DNA from: Diaporthe sp. PMI_573
Lineage: Eukaryota > Ascomycota > Sordariomycetes > Diaporthales > Diaporthaceae
DNA length: 64,000 bases
Direction: 5' to 3'
Assembly: GCA_021399435.1 (NCBI GenBank)
Contig: JAJTUP010000107.1
Location: forward strand, 120,227-184,226
The translations under genes and the position numbers were made by a program. The notes under the pieces are model-generated. The model was not told where the DNA came from. It ran no database searches and was given only the letters and a program-made list of their open reading frames with translations. This document shows, piece after piece, positions 21,186 through 31,450 of this stretch (position 1 is the first letter of the stretch; each line of letters opens with the position of its first letter).

Positions 21186-22094
21186 TTAAACTTCTCTAGC
21201 GAAACCACCGTGCACGTAAGCATCTATGATATCCAGAATGTCCTTCGATTTTCCTGACTGCAGGCAGTCAACGGCCTCGTCGCAAGCGTCGCTATGATTG
21301 GCAGCCAGTATGATGTCGATGACAACCTGTGCATTGGCGCCGCCCAGGGCCTGGATGGAGAACGGGTACATGGCATTCGTGATATCGCACTCGACATTGG
21401 AACCCCACATCTTGCGCTCGTCCAGCTTGCGGAAACCAGCCATGGTGTCTAGGTTGTCGGTGACTATAACGTACGAGAGGCCCATGTACCGCTTAGGGTC
21501 GAGATCTTTTGAGTATAGTTCCAGTATGGCCCACTCAATCGTCTGGGTCATGGTTTGAGTTTGAAAATCAGTTGGAAGGCCGTCGGTGATGACAACGCCG
21601 TTGAGACGCTTGGTCTCGGGATCTTGGACGCACTTCTGCACATGCGCTTCCACGTCTCGCTTGAAGCATGTGCGAGTAGGCGTACGTGCTTTGAGTTGCG
21701 AAGCAAATTGGTTGACATACCCCATTGCTTCATCCTTCGTCCGGACGTTGTCTTTTCTGGTGTCCTGGTCTTTGTCGAAAGGAGACGGCGTGTAGATCGG
21801 AATAAGGGTAATGCCGTCCCGATCGTACTCCTGGGCGGTTGGAACAATGCCGGAAATGATCGATGTCTGAGCGTCCCATTCGCATTTCCCCGGCCCACCC
21901 ATCGAACCAGAGACGTCGAACCAGATCACCGTATCAGTGCCTGGGTTCCCGGACAGGGCTTTTGCGCACTCCTGTTCAATTATCGATTTATACTCTGGAG
22001 CAATGTTTACACTCTGTATATCCTGCATGAGCTCCCTGACCTTTTTCTCCATCTCATCTTTGCTGAAGTTGTTGTACGAATGCTGGAGGGACAT
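21186..22094 (-). CDS. von Willebrand factor A domain protein
   Basis: A single uninterrupted 302-residue frame starts at ATG 22094. The first 55 residues form a charged helix (MEKKVRELMQDIQ), then the vWA fold begins with VIWFDVSGSMGG, a complete DxSxS MIDAS metal site. Later strands are visible as LNGVVITDGLPTDF and YVIVTDNLDTM, with a Thr-rich MIDAS loop region in between (TPTRTCFKRDVEAHV). No signal peptide or membrane segment is seen, so a cytosolic metal-dependent protein-protein interaction role is likely. The length suits small stand-alone fungal vWA proteins. A 46-bp minisatellite lies less than 100 bp upstream of the start codon, within the putative 5' region. Confidence 0.88.
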   Translation of the reverse strand: MSLQHSYNNFSKDEMEKKVRELMQDIQSVNIAPEYKSIIEQECAKALSGNPGTDTVIWFDVSGSMGGPGKCEWDAQTSIISGIVPTAQEYDRDGITLIPIYTPSPFDKDQDTRKDNVRTKDEAMGYVNQFASQLKARTPTRTCFKRDVEAHVQKCVQDPETKRLNGVVITDGLPTDFQTQTMTQTIEWAILELYSKDLDPKRYMGLSYVIVTDNLDTMAGFRKLDERKMWGSNVECDITNAMYPFSIQALGGANAQVVIDIILAANHSDACDEAVDCLQSGKSKDILDIIDAYVHGGFAREV

Positions 22095-22149
22095 AGTTAC
22101 GTGGGTACAAAGAGAGGGTTATGTTTGTGACTAGGTTGGCAAACGTTGT

Positions 22150-22290
22150 TTTTTGTGTGTGTGTGTATGCGAGGGTGAGTGAGTGTCTCGGTGTGTTTGC
22201 ATGTGTTTGTGGGTGAGTGTGTGGGTGAGTGTCTCGGTGTGTTTGCATGTGTTTGTGGGTGAGTGTGTGGGTGAGTGTGTGTCAATGGGT
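22150..22290. repeat. GT-rich minisatellite, 46-bp unit, two full copies
   Basis: A unit starting GTGAGTGTCTCGGTGTGTTT begins at 22179 and again at 22225, with a partial third start at 22271, preceded by a GT dinucleotide run. It lies in the 5' flank of the vWA gene. Confidence 0.85.
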
Positions 22291-22299
22291 GTGTGTATG

Positions 22300-25190
22300 A
22301 GAGAAAGAGGGATTGTGTCTCCAAATGGGATCAGAGGGGGGGCATGCCGTCAATTTATACTTGTTCAGATTCCCAGCACTGAACTGATGAGCTCGCCAAG
22401 TCGTGCTGGCAAGGCAGACACGGACAGTTAACAGTGAGCAACGAGGCATATTCACACCTACACTGACGGGACTAAAAAAGCAGCTTTAAATATTGCACAA
22501 CATCAACAAGTACCAAGCAATCCAAACTTAACAGATTGCATGTTTACATATAGAGAAATACATAAGGAGGGTGAGCGGAAAACATTAAAAGTATTTGGAG
22601 TAGACCTCATACCTAGCGTGATCACCAAAGTGTTGATTTGGTAGCTTTGGACCTCGGGCAGGCAGTCGGTGAGGGCATGTCGTACCGGACATGGAGTAGA
22701 CCCTGGCGGGGGTTGAACTGCCCCACGGAACAAAAAGAAAAGAAGACGCGTTGGACGGCTGTGAACTAGTGGAACCAGCCCGAACGCAATGCCACGGCAA
22801 CGTGCGATGCGACGTGGTGGAGGCTGGAAACATTTACGGAGCTCAACATGACTGGTGGACGGTATTTTTGGCCCGAGATATTTTCTCTGACTTCACATCG
22901 TGGGCATCTACAGGAAGGTCTAAACTTCAACTTGAGCCAAACGCATACTCTGTACCGTATGGCTCTTCCTGAGTCGTTTTGGTGGTGGCTCTACAATATA
23001 ATATACCACTCAATGGTCCTCTCTAGCACAGGTTGGGTAGTCCTGATCCTGTCCTGAAGCACAGTGCTTCGGTTTAGCGCTGTATCTTATTATATGTGTT
23101 GGGCAATAAGCTTCTCGTGGGTCCAGAGAATATCATTGCAGTTCCATACCATTCTGTACGTTCTCCAGGCAGAAACACCCTATTTATGAGAAGTACTTTG
23201 CCTGGTGGAAGCAGCAATACATGCAGCTAGTAAAAGGGGCCATGTCCTCGTATCACATCAGGCAACGACAAGGCAACCATGCCAAGCGGAGGAGGCAAGA
23301 AGCAACTTTTGCTGACAATGGGAAGGCAGATTTCTGGTCCTTTCGTCCATTGAGGTGTGCAGGAGGACGCACCCTCCTGCGTTGATGCAGGAGGCCGTTC
23401 CGATGCATGCCGCCCGGCTCAGGATGGTTGGACTAGAGATGCGGGATTTACCTATGACTCATATTCCCTTTTGCATGGATCACCAGGCAACAAACAGGGC
23501 ACAGGTGGCAGACATGGCAAACAGCGTCGCCCGGGTTACGGCTCTGCGCTGAGCAAATGCGTGACAGATCATCGGCCACTCCCATTCATACAGTAAAAAG
23601 CCAATACTTATTCGTGCAAAAGTGACGCCACTATTTGCCATAGGCACATAGTGTATATATTGTGACATGTCTTGATGGATGGAGAATCGATATAAGGTAA
23701 CTCAGGCCAGGAGACATCTTGTACCTCAAGTTCATTGAATTTGAAGTTAGGGGTACCCTCAGGGAAGAGGTCTACCATGCGCCAACGTAGGCCTTTCTTG
23801 AATCGAATTGAAGATATAGACGCTCGAGGAGCAGGACCGAGCGGTGATCGAGCAGACGGTGCAGTTTCTGGGCCCGGACAAACATCTTGGTCCGGACCAA
23901 GATGTTTGTAGTCCAGGCCCCGTACGAGCGTCATCGGTCCATCTGGACCCTGTTGGGATCGAACACAAGGATGCAGTCAGAGCTCTAAAACACAAACCAC
24001 ACCGATATGAGCAAGGCTGACTCCCCTACCATGGCATCATACCTGATCTTTCTTACCATAGTTTAGACCCCCTTAGAAATTATCGTTGAATACCACAAGC
24101 CCTATACACACACACACTAGCCCTTGTAACAGCAAACGAGGGAAAGTTGAAAATAAGGACCGACATAAGCAAAGCGACCGTTGATGAAATCCTTCGGCGA
24201 GCACCTTTTAGTTCCGAGGATGTATCTGTTGGTCCAAGCTTACATGGCGAGTGTGTTTCCTCATTGAAGAATCCTTATCCATGAAGGTCATAACACAGAG
24301 ACTCGACGATGCAGACTTTATATTATTAAATGATGAGATAGCCCTCATATTGTAATATCAAAAAATAAATGCGATTCTACATTTTGTGTCACAGTTTAAG
24401 CGTTGGAAGTCTTCTCATTCTTTACATCTAAATTAGAGATGGCGCAAAAGTGAAACCGAAACTCAGCTCACACAGATATTGTCAAGAACGCTGTGAATGA
24501 TCCAGTCAATCATACTTGAGCCCTCGAGATGAATGAAATCCATTTCTCCCTAGATAGTTCATGAACGCTTCACAATGACAATTACCTGCTTTAGTCGCAA
24601 CTCAAGTGTTTTGAAGTCTCATCAATCAACAACAAGTCGGATGTCTATATAAATCTGTAAGGCCGAGCAACAGTGTACGAAGAGCGTTCCAAACATTAAA
24701 TCCAACTTACTGCAAAGTATTCACAGGTATGGTTTACCGATTGGAACCTATTCCTCGCGAGCAACAAGACGAGCAGCTGAGGAAACGACTCGACAATCGA
24801 TTACTTACGTCTTTTACCTAGCAACCACGTTGGCCATAACATAATCACCCCTTGACCACATCCCAACATTACTAGCACATGAAAAGACACCCCCCCCCCT
24901 TTAGGTCCTTACAAGTATCATAACCATCATTAAAGAGTTTTAGCAAGATAGGAGGGCTGGAAACTGCTAGGCGGCGGTGGCTTGTGGCGGTGATGTTGGC
25001 GTTCCAGTTTTTCTCGGCAAACAATGCGTGCCGCCTTCGAGCGCTGGTTCAGGCCGCAAATACTGAGTTTGCGACTTGCATGCGTGAGGATGGACAAAAA
25101 CGAAAAGTTGGCTCCCCAACTTTAGCATCCTGGTACAGCTTAGTTTTATTAGGGACCACGTCTGTAATAGAGACATTAAGACGTAACTAA
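22300..25190. other. No recognisable gene except isolated open frames
   Basis: The region is mostly without coding similarity. A plus-strand open stretch near 23165-23350 (HPIYEKYFAWWKQQYMQL) and a minus-strand frame at 23934-23608 (VDLFPEGTPNFKFNELE) look protein-like but match no family I know. 24000-24960 is AT-rich with short CA and poly-C runs (24891-24899). Confidence 0.4.
23878..23909. repeat. Perfect 32-bp palindrome
   Basis: ACAAACATCTTGGTCC is immediately followed by its exact reverse complement, with no spacer. Confidence 0.92.
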
Positions 25191-25194
25191 TTTC

Positions 25195-25645
25195 GTGTAT
25201 AATTCCCGATCCAAATCTGATGTTGGTCAATATCTCAACGACGAGATAATCAACACCCTACTCGAGCGAATCGTTGGTTTGAGAGAGAATTTCAGGACTG
25301 CATCTAGCGGGATTTGGCTCATGGAAGGGCCAGGCCGGAAAGCCATGCCATGCGAGCCGTCCACGATTTTCATCCTTCCAGTCAACGAACCAAACACCGG
25401 GTTTTGTTGTTCATCGACGTGGAGGACTCCATCAAACATACACAACTTGTCGCAATGGGACTATTTGACAACCATGAAGAGACATTGCAGTCATTTTGAA
25501 TCTTACATCGACGTAGGCTGTTTGGAAAAGCCGGGGAGCCCCATCAATCTAAAGACGCATTATCGATGAGCTCGTAGCTCGCCCCGCAGACGAGCTTAAT
25601 AAGTTCCGTGCCATGATGAAAATGCCCACTAACGAGGGGTTATAA
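25195..25645 (+). pseudogene. Ulp1/C48 SUMO-protease-like relic, frameshifted
   Basis: The plus strand reads VGQYLNDEIINTLLERIVGL, a match to the YLNDEVIN helix that opens the Ulp1 catalytic domain, then STIFILPVNEPNT; after a one-base shift near 25398 it continues RVLLFIDVEDSIKHTQLVAM, corresponding to the strand around the catalytic His and Asp. The expected His-Trp of the catalytic site falls exactly at the frameshift and is not visible. A further shift is needed to reach IIDELVARPADELNKF to a stop at about 25647. The Cys region is not recognised. Ulp1-like domains in fungi occur both as SUMO proteases and as transposon cargo; which applies here is unknown. Confidence 0.45.
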
Positions 25646-25649
25646 ATTA

Positions 25650-27360
25650 AGGACCGAAGAATCCGCCTTCGGAAATGGCACGGGTAAGCAACTGCGAGGA
25701 AGATAGTGGAGTTTGGTGGCTAGTCTCCCCTCAAAGACTGGAAACCCATACAATTTCCCACCTTCCCTTACTGTCTGAGTCAAGCTATATCACAAACCAG
25801 AAATACGACATTCATAAGTCACCACTGTCATACGGTACTAAGAAAGGCAGACACTCAGAAACAGAATTGCAAAGAGGCTGTATAAAACCTAGGACGGCCT
25901 GCTCTGGAGTGTGCGCCGGGCCACTTTCCACCTCGATCTTTACAATACAATACACGTCAGTGCTAAGAACTTGAAACTTCCAAAATGAAAGCTCGATACT
26001 CATTGGTTTGTTCTCGGGCTGAGTCACAACCCTCAGGCTGTCGACTTTGATAGGAAGATAAATATGCTCACAACTGTACTGTAGTAGAAAAATGTTGATT
26101 TGGTGGTCAAAGCCGGGAAAAGCTGTACTGTACACATGCAATTCAGCCTCCACGAAACTATTGTGCCCTTCCGTAGGATGCCCAGTACTATATGTACTAC
26201 GCGGCAAGCTCCATTGGAGATCGCGGGTGTCAGGGACGATGCTGACACCCTAGGTACACGGCGACCAAGCAGCGATAGAGCTGCGGTACTGACTCAAAAC
26301 CTAATATATCAACTCCACCACTGTCTAAATGGGGATGATCGTATACCGACCGGTCACCCTGGACGAACTGCCTTGTTTGGTCGAGATTCCTCGGGGGGGG
26401 GGGGGTATTAGGAAGGGTAAGGCTTTGGCAGGGAACTGCGGCTCATTCTTATCACTACGCGATCGGACAATCTACTTTAGTCCCCAAAACATATGATGAA
26501 GCAGCCTTGGATAACAGGTTCCTCCACATCACTTGCCCCTGCTACTTCGCTGAATTTACGTTTCCTACACAATCTTTGAGCCAATGTGTTAGTCTCTAAA
26601 AGCTCCTCACTAAATATGCGCGTTTCCTCGTGTAAAGCATCAGAATTGTTTAGGGCTTGTTGTTTTTTAACATTGGTAAACGCATCGTTTTCGGCAGATT
26701 GGTTGAAGGATTTGCTGGCCACGGTGCCTCGCCAATCAGCTTTAGTGCGGATTCAAAAGGTTCATCTCCATCATTCCTTGCCGTGGTCGCGCTTGATTTT
26801 ATTGATCCTGGCTTGTCCACAGCATTCTTGATTATCTCTGCGTGATCTAAGTTTCGGTTTAAGTTCTACGCCATCTTCGATTGATATATGTAGCATGAAA
26901 AGAATTGTGAGCTTTACTAGAATTCCATAAACCTTTTTATATCGCAATATGAGGTCTTTCCCAGGATCTAAGAACGTCAGATTTGCATCGTCTAGTGTGT
27001 GTTTTACTGCCTTTGGGAACAAGAATTCTTAAATTAGGAAACGGAGCAGTTGCTGTAACCAACCTCGTCCCAGGATTTATAAGTTCCGATTTCGTTTCCT
27101 AAAATTAGAAAACAATATCAAGGGATTGTGTACAGGTGTCTCCATTAAATTGTCGCAATGTTGGATGGGCTTTCTTGTACGTACGTACGTGGTACCGCGT
27201 TGACGATGGTTCGGTTGGTTGTTCATTGCTTGCTTCTCTTACGTACAAAGAGGGAGCTTCTGGGCAGGACCCAGAAATGCAGCCTTCAATCCTTCTTTCT
27301 CGTGCTACGGTTGGACCTATCTGTCACATCTCGCATATATACTGGTACGCGTACATATAC
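25650..27360. other. No recognisable gene; poly-G tract
   Basis: A G-run lies at about 26393-26404. Two minus-strand open stretches in the same frame (27022-26771 and 26722-26477), separated by stops, suggest a decayed reading frame of unknown family. ACGTACGT runs occur at about 27179. Confidence 0.35.
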
Positions 27361-27367
27361 AACAAGT

Positions 27368-28032
27368 ATGGGTCTCTTTCGTGACGACAGCAGCATTGCT
27401 GGCCTAATCCACAGACCCGCGATAATAATTACCGACGACGACGCTGCAACCGTCCACGGCGAAAGGTGCCGTATGCTTGAGCATTGTGAGTGCGGTAGCA
27501 ATTGCCAAGTCCGCGAGCTGTATGTTCTGACTCTATTCCTTTCTTGCTGTTGTCTTTCGCACACTAATTTGATCATATTAGACAACTGCCAGCTACCACG
27601 AAGACTTTATACGAGTCCTGGACTTTGGCGTATCATCAGCCCACAGTACACGTCAGCACTCAACTTAAGAGCTTCTGTATTTTCCAGTATCTTTGTACAA
27701 TCACCACCGCTATACCAGGCCGAGTTATATTTGTCAAACCAAACACACAATTTGGCCAGAAGAAGCTCGCTGAGATAGTGTCTTGTGTACAAGAGCAATA
27801 TAAGCCAAGGTTCTTTGGTTTAGGGAATTATAACAAAGATATTAAAGCTCGACTGAGCCACCTGGACAGGACAGTCCAAGACGAGCTTTATAAGCTGATA
27901 AGGTACCGCACCGAAAACTTTAGTAGCATGTTCCCTCGGGGGGAGTATAAGATCGTTGTACTCCTGGAAGTCCCTGCCGGTAAGATGACTGATGCAGGAA
28001 CTGGCGTGCAGTGCAACAGGCTGAGGCAAAAC
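27368..28032 (+). pseudogene. Hypothetical gene, 3' end cut off by the hAT-2A element
   Basis: ATG 27368 opens GLFRDDSSIAGLIHRP; a GTATGT...TTAG intron (27520-27581, 62 nt) joins it in frame to QLPATTKTLYESWTLAYHQP and then AEIVSCVQEQYKPRFFG, LDRTVQDELYKLIRYR, PRGEYKIVVLLEVPAGK. A further small intron near 27645-27690 is possible. The frame runs straight into the hAT terminus at 28033, so the native C-terminus is missing. I do not recognise the family. The continuation is not found on the other side of the element. Confidence 0.45.
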
Positions 28033-31012
28033 CAGGGTTCAAATCCATACCACGAAATCCACATATGGATCCATAATGTGGATCCATATCCATTCCATTC
28101 CATTCCACGCGGGCTTCTGCATTTCCATATCCACGCCACGGAGCCCCTTCCACATGTTCCATATGTGGAAATTGTGGAAAGGAATGGACATTTTTGGTGG
28201 GGTTTGAAAATACCTGGATTTCCTTGTGAAATAGCGCATACCCTAAGTACATTCGATCGCCCACAACAACAAAATGAAAACGATTTTCCACCCCGTTTTA
28301 TCCGTACACAAAGTTAAACAAGTCTATTCTGGGAGGTTTTACTGTTACGACCTTACTACCTCAAATCGAAATGGCCACCTTCCATCCTACCAAGTCAACC
28401 ACGCCCGTTCCAGAACGTACAGAAGAAGACAATCAACGGCTCTTTCAGCTCTACAAAGGCTGGACCTTGACGGAGAGAGACGGCCAAGTGCGTCAATGGG
28501 TATATCAATTCGGCTACGATATCCAGCATGCCCAGAAGGGGAAACGCCGATGGGTGTGTTGTCTTGCATCAAGCAAAAGCGGCCGAGGCCAAAGAGTTAT
28601 GCCATCAAAGGCTTGCAGAACGCTGAGGGTCACCTGTACACGGACCACAATGGCATCATGGATCCGACGGGCAAGAGGCAAAAGCCTGCAAAGGCGTCTG
28701 AGAAAGCACATCAGTCCATTGCAACAATCCTACAGTTGAACCCCACGGAGCCGAAGGAACAAGATTTGATCAATACGCTGATCAAACGTTTCGACAAAAC
28801 TGTATTCCAGCAGAAACTTGTCAACTGGATTGTCAATTCTAACCAATCCTTCTCGATCGTCAACGATCAAGATCTTCGAGACATCTTCAACTACCTCAAT
28901 CCATCTGTCGAGATCACAAAAGCTAACATTACTGACGTGACCGTGCGTGCCATCGCAGAACGAGAATTTACCAACAACATGGAAAGAGTGAAGGATGCTT
29001 TGCGGAAGAGTCCAGGACAGATCCATATCCAGTACGATGGCTGGAAGTCTGGTAACCGACACGCCTTATACGGCATCACATGTGTGTTTCGGGATTCCAA
29101 CGACCGGCCACAGAAGTGTGTCCTCGGCCTGCCTGAACTTACAGAGCGGCACACAGGCGAGAATATCGCCGGGCAGATCATCGAGATCATTCGAGAGTAC
29201 GAGATCAGCGATAAAATCGGGTATTTCACACTGGATAATGCCGGTAACAATAAAACCTCGATGGAGGAGCTTGCATTAGAATTCGGCTTTGACTGGAAAA
29301 AGCGATGGGTTCGCTGCGTTGGCCACGTTGTCAACATAGTAGTGAAACAGATGCTGTATGGCAAGAACCCGGATGCTTTTGAGAAAGAGCTCTTCGAAGG
29401 ACTTCACACGGCAGCGAAGGAGCATGAAGTCTGGAGGAGGCGAGGCTCCGTTGGAAATGGCATAACTTTGCTGTTGTAGGTGGCTCAGTCCCCGATTTTA
29501 TTTGTCATACTCACGAAGTCCTAGGAGGTGAGCAGATCGGACACGTGGACCGATATGCTCAAGAAGGTACAGGCTGTCGAGAGCCAACTCTCTGACGACG
29601 CTCAGCTCAAGAAACACCGTCCAGTTGGATTTGTGGTCGACAATGCTACCCGGTGGCTTTCTAAATTCTCGATGATTGAGCGTGCTCTGGTTTTAAGGCC
29701 ATTTTATAATTCTTTTGTCCAGAGAGCGTCAAACGAGTGGGAGAAGGCCAACTTGACGAGAGCTGGCAACATCAAAAAGGGCTCCAAGCAGCCCTTCTTC
29801 CTGAAGGAAGAGAACCGCATGACAACTGATGATTGGCATGTGCTCGGGACTCTTTACGACATTTTGCTTGACTTCAAGCTGGTTGTGAAAGGCCTTGAGG
29901 GTGATGGACAGGGAAAACACCGCAGAAATGTCGAGGAAAACGAGGTCGAGCCCCCACTGTCCGGTAAGCCTTAGACTTCGCAAAAGCGGCCCTATTCTTA
30001 TTCTAGCAGCTGACTTGTACAGGTACAAGCTGGGATCTTATTCACGCGTACGAATTTCTTCTCGAAACCCTTGAATCCGCGAAAAGAGCAGTCGCCAATT
30101 TTCCAGACGGCCACCACCTCGCAGTCAACATCAACCTGGGTTGGCTCAAATTGAACGAATACTACGAGCATTTGAACGATAGCCCCCTGATCTATGGCGC
30201 CGCAGTTCTCCATCCTGCTTACCGGTGGGCACTGTTTGACGATTTGTGGGGAGACGACGAGGAAAGACAGCTGTGGATTACCAAGGCGCAGGAGATGGTC
30301 CAGGATCTTTGGGGGAGAGAGTATAGGGACCTTGAGGTTGATGATCCAGAGATTGAATTGCCTGCCAATAAGCGTCTGAAGACCTCAAGAAACAAGTTCA
30401 CAGCGTGGCGCACGAAAAAGCGAGGACTGATGGCTGGAGGGATTTCTGTTACCGAGTCGCACATTCAATCCCCAGCTCAATCCCCTAGGTCCTCAGTTGG
30501 CGGTCTGGATCTTGATGAATACAAGCAGTGGCAGCGCGATATCGAGGATGTTGACGCTTCTGTCACAGATCCCTACGAATACTGGCACATAAGGCGGCTC
30601 AAATACCCCCGGCTGTCTAGGATGGCCTTGGATCTGCTTACTGTGCCACCTATGTCAGCCGAGTGTGAGAGGCTATTCTCGACCACTGGCCGCATGGTTA
30701 CCAAGAGCCGCAATAGGCTAGATGCCAGTACAATTGGGCTTTGTCAGACACTACGGAGTTGGTTGCGTGCTGGTTTGATCGGGTCGCTAGATAGGATTCT
30801 AATGGACGAGTGACAAAATGACCAAGGCATGGATGCGACCCACTAATTACCATTGTTGGACGAAGTAGGTTTCCATTCCACAAATTCCACAATATGGATC
30901 CATTTCCATAATGGATCCATTTCCACCCATTCCACATCGAAGTCATTAGTCAGCATCCATATCCACGCCATATTCACAAATGTGTCGTGGAGTGTCGTGG
31001 ATTTGAACCCTG
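28033..31012 (+). mobile_element. hAT-2 element, copy A
   Basis: The element is bounded by terminal inverted repeats CAGGGTTCAAATCCA and its complement TGGATTTGAACCCTG, and is 2980 bp long. Subterminal DNA at both ends is packed with GGATCCAT and TTCCATTCCA motifs, some of them palindromic. The flanking octamers GGCAAAAC and GGCACATC agree at six of eight positions, so the target duplication is imperfect. It is nearly identical to copy B at 57100-61933. Confidence 0.93.
28371..30813 (+). pseudogene. hAT-2 transposase, copy A, two frameshifts
   Basis: Three exons can be read: 28371-29475, 29528-29963 and 30023-30813, with GT-AG introns. Features in order are a BED finger (WVCCL then, after a frameshift, CIKQKRPRP), first catalytic Asp in IHIQYDGWKSGNR, second Asp in GYFTLDNAGNNKT, RCVGHVVNIVVK, and the hATC region ARMALDLLT-like with the catalytic Glu in MSAECERLFSTTGRMV. 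Compared with copy B one T is missing near 28563 and one A near 29455, and each puts the frame out. The encoded protein would otherwise be about 770 residues, a normal hAT length. The enzyme would cut and paste the element. Confidence 0.9.
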
Positions 31013-31440
31013 GGCACATCCTTGCGGCATACTCTAATCATATCCTTTCCCATGTAGTTAACGGAGAGGATAACTGCCCAGAACTCAGGCCAATCGAGGA
31101 GAGTATGCGGAAGATTTCGGATAGCAATAAGCCTAGCGCAAGCTTCGTTAAACTCGGGAAGTTGAATAGCCGAGACAAGGGCTTTTTCTTGCTGAATATC
31201 TCGTTCTCTTTGGCGTTCGCCTTCTCTCCCGAAAATATCATTAATGGTCGCTTGATTGGCAATCGTTTGAGCTCCTGGTGGCGCGCCTCTCATGACGATG
31301 TTGTGCTTGCTGCTCAGATGGGCGCGGAATCGACTCGAATTCGGTGTGCCGCCATACGTACAGTGTGGCTGGCCACAATAGTAGATCTCGTGTTTATGCT
31401 TGTTCCTTAGAGGTTCTCCATCTTTAGGAGGCCTCGTGTG
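31013..31440 (-). pseudogene. hAT-3 transposase N-terminal fragment
   Basis: Reading leftwards from 31440: WAHTRPPKDGEPLRNK, IYYCGQPHCTYGG and FRAHLSSKH (a BED finger, C-x4-C and H-x4-H), TINDIFGREGERQRERDI, FNEACARLIAIRNLPHTLLD, FWAVILSVNYMGKDMIRV. It is cut at CRKDVP by the right end of hAT-2A and at its N-terminus by the hAT-4 terminus near 31450. It is a separate family from hAT-1, though they share domain order. Confidence 0.78.
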
Positions 31441-31450
31441 AGCCCAGAGG

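Noticed and set aside
22054..22324. His/Thr-rich minus-strand frames over the GT repeat
   Set aside because: They are translations of a simple repeat, not a protein-coding gene.
28033..28050. tRNA T-loop-like motif in hAT-2 ends
   Set aside because: No A box, acceptor stem or anticodon arm surrounds it, and it is part of the terminal inverted repeat in four places, so it is not a tRNA gene.
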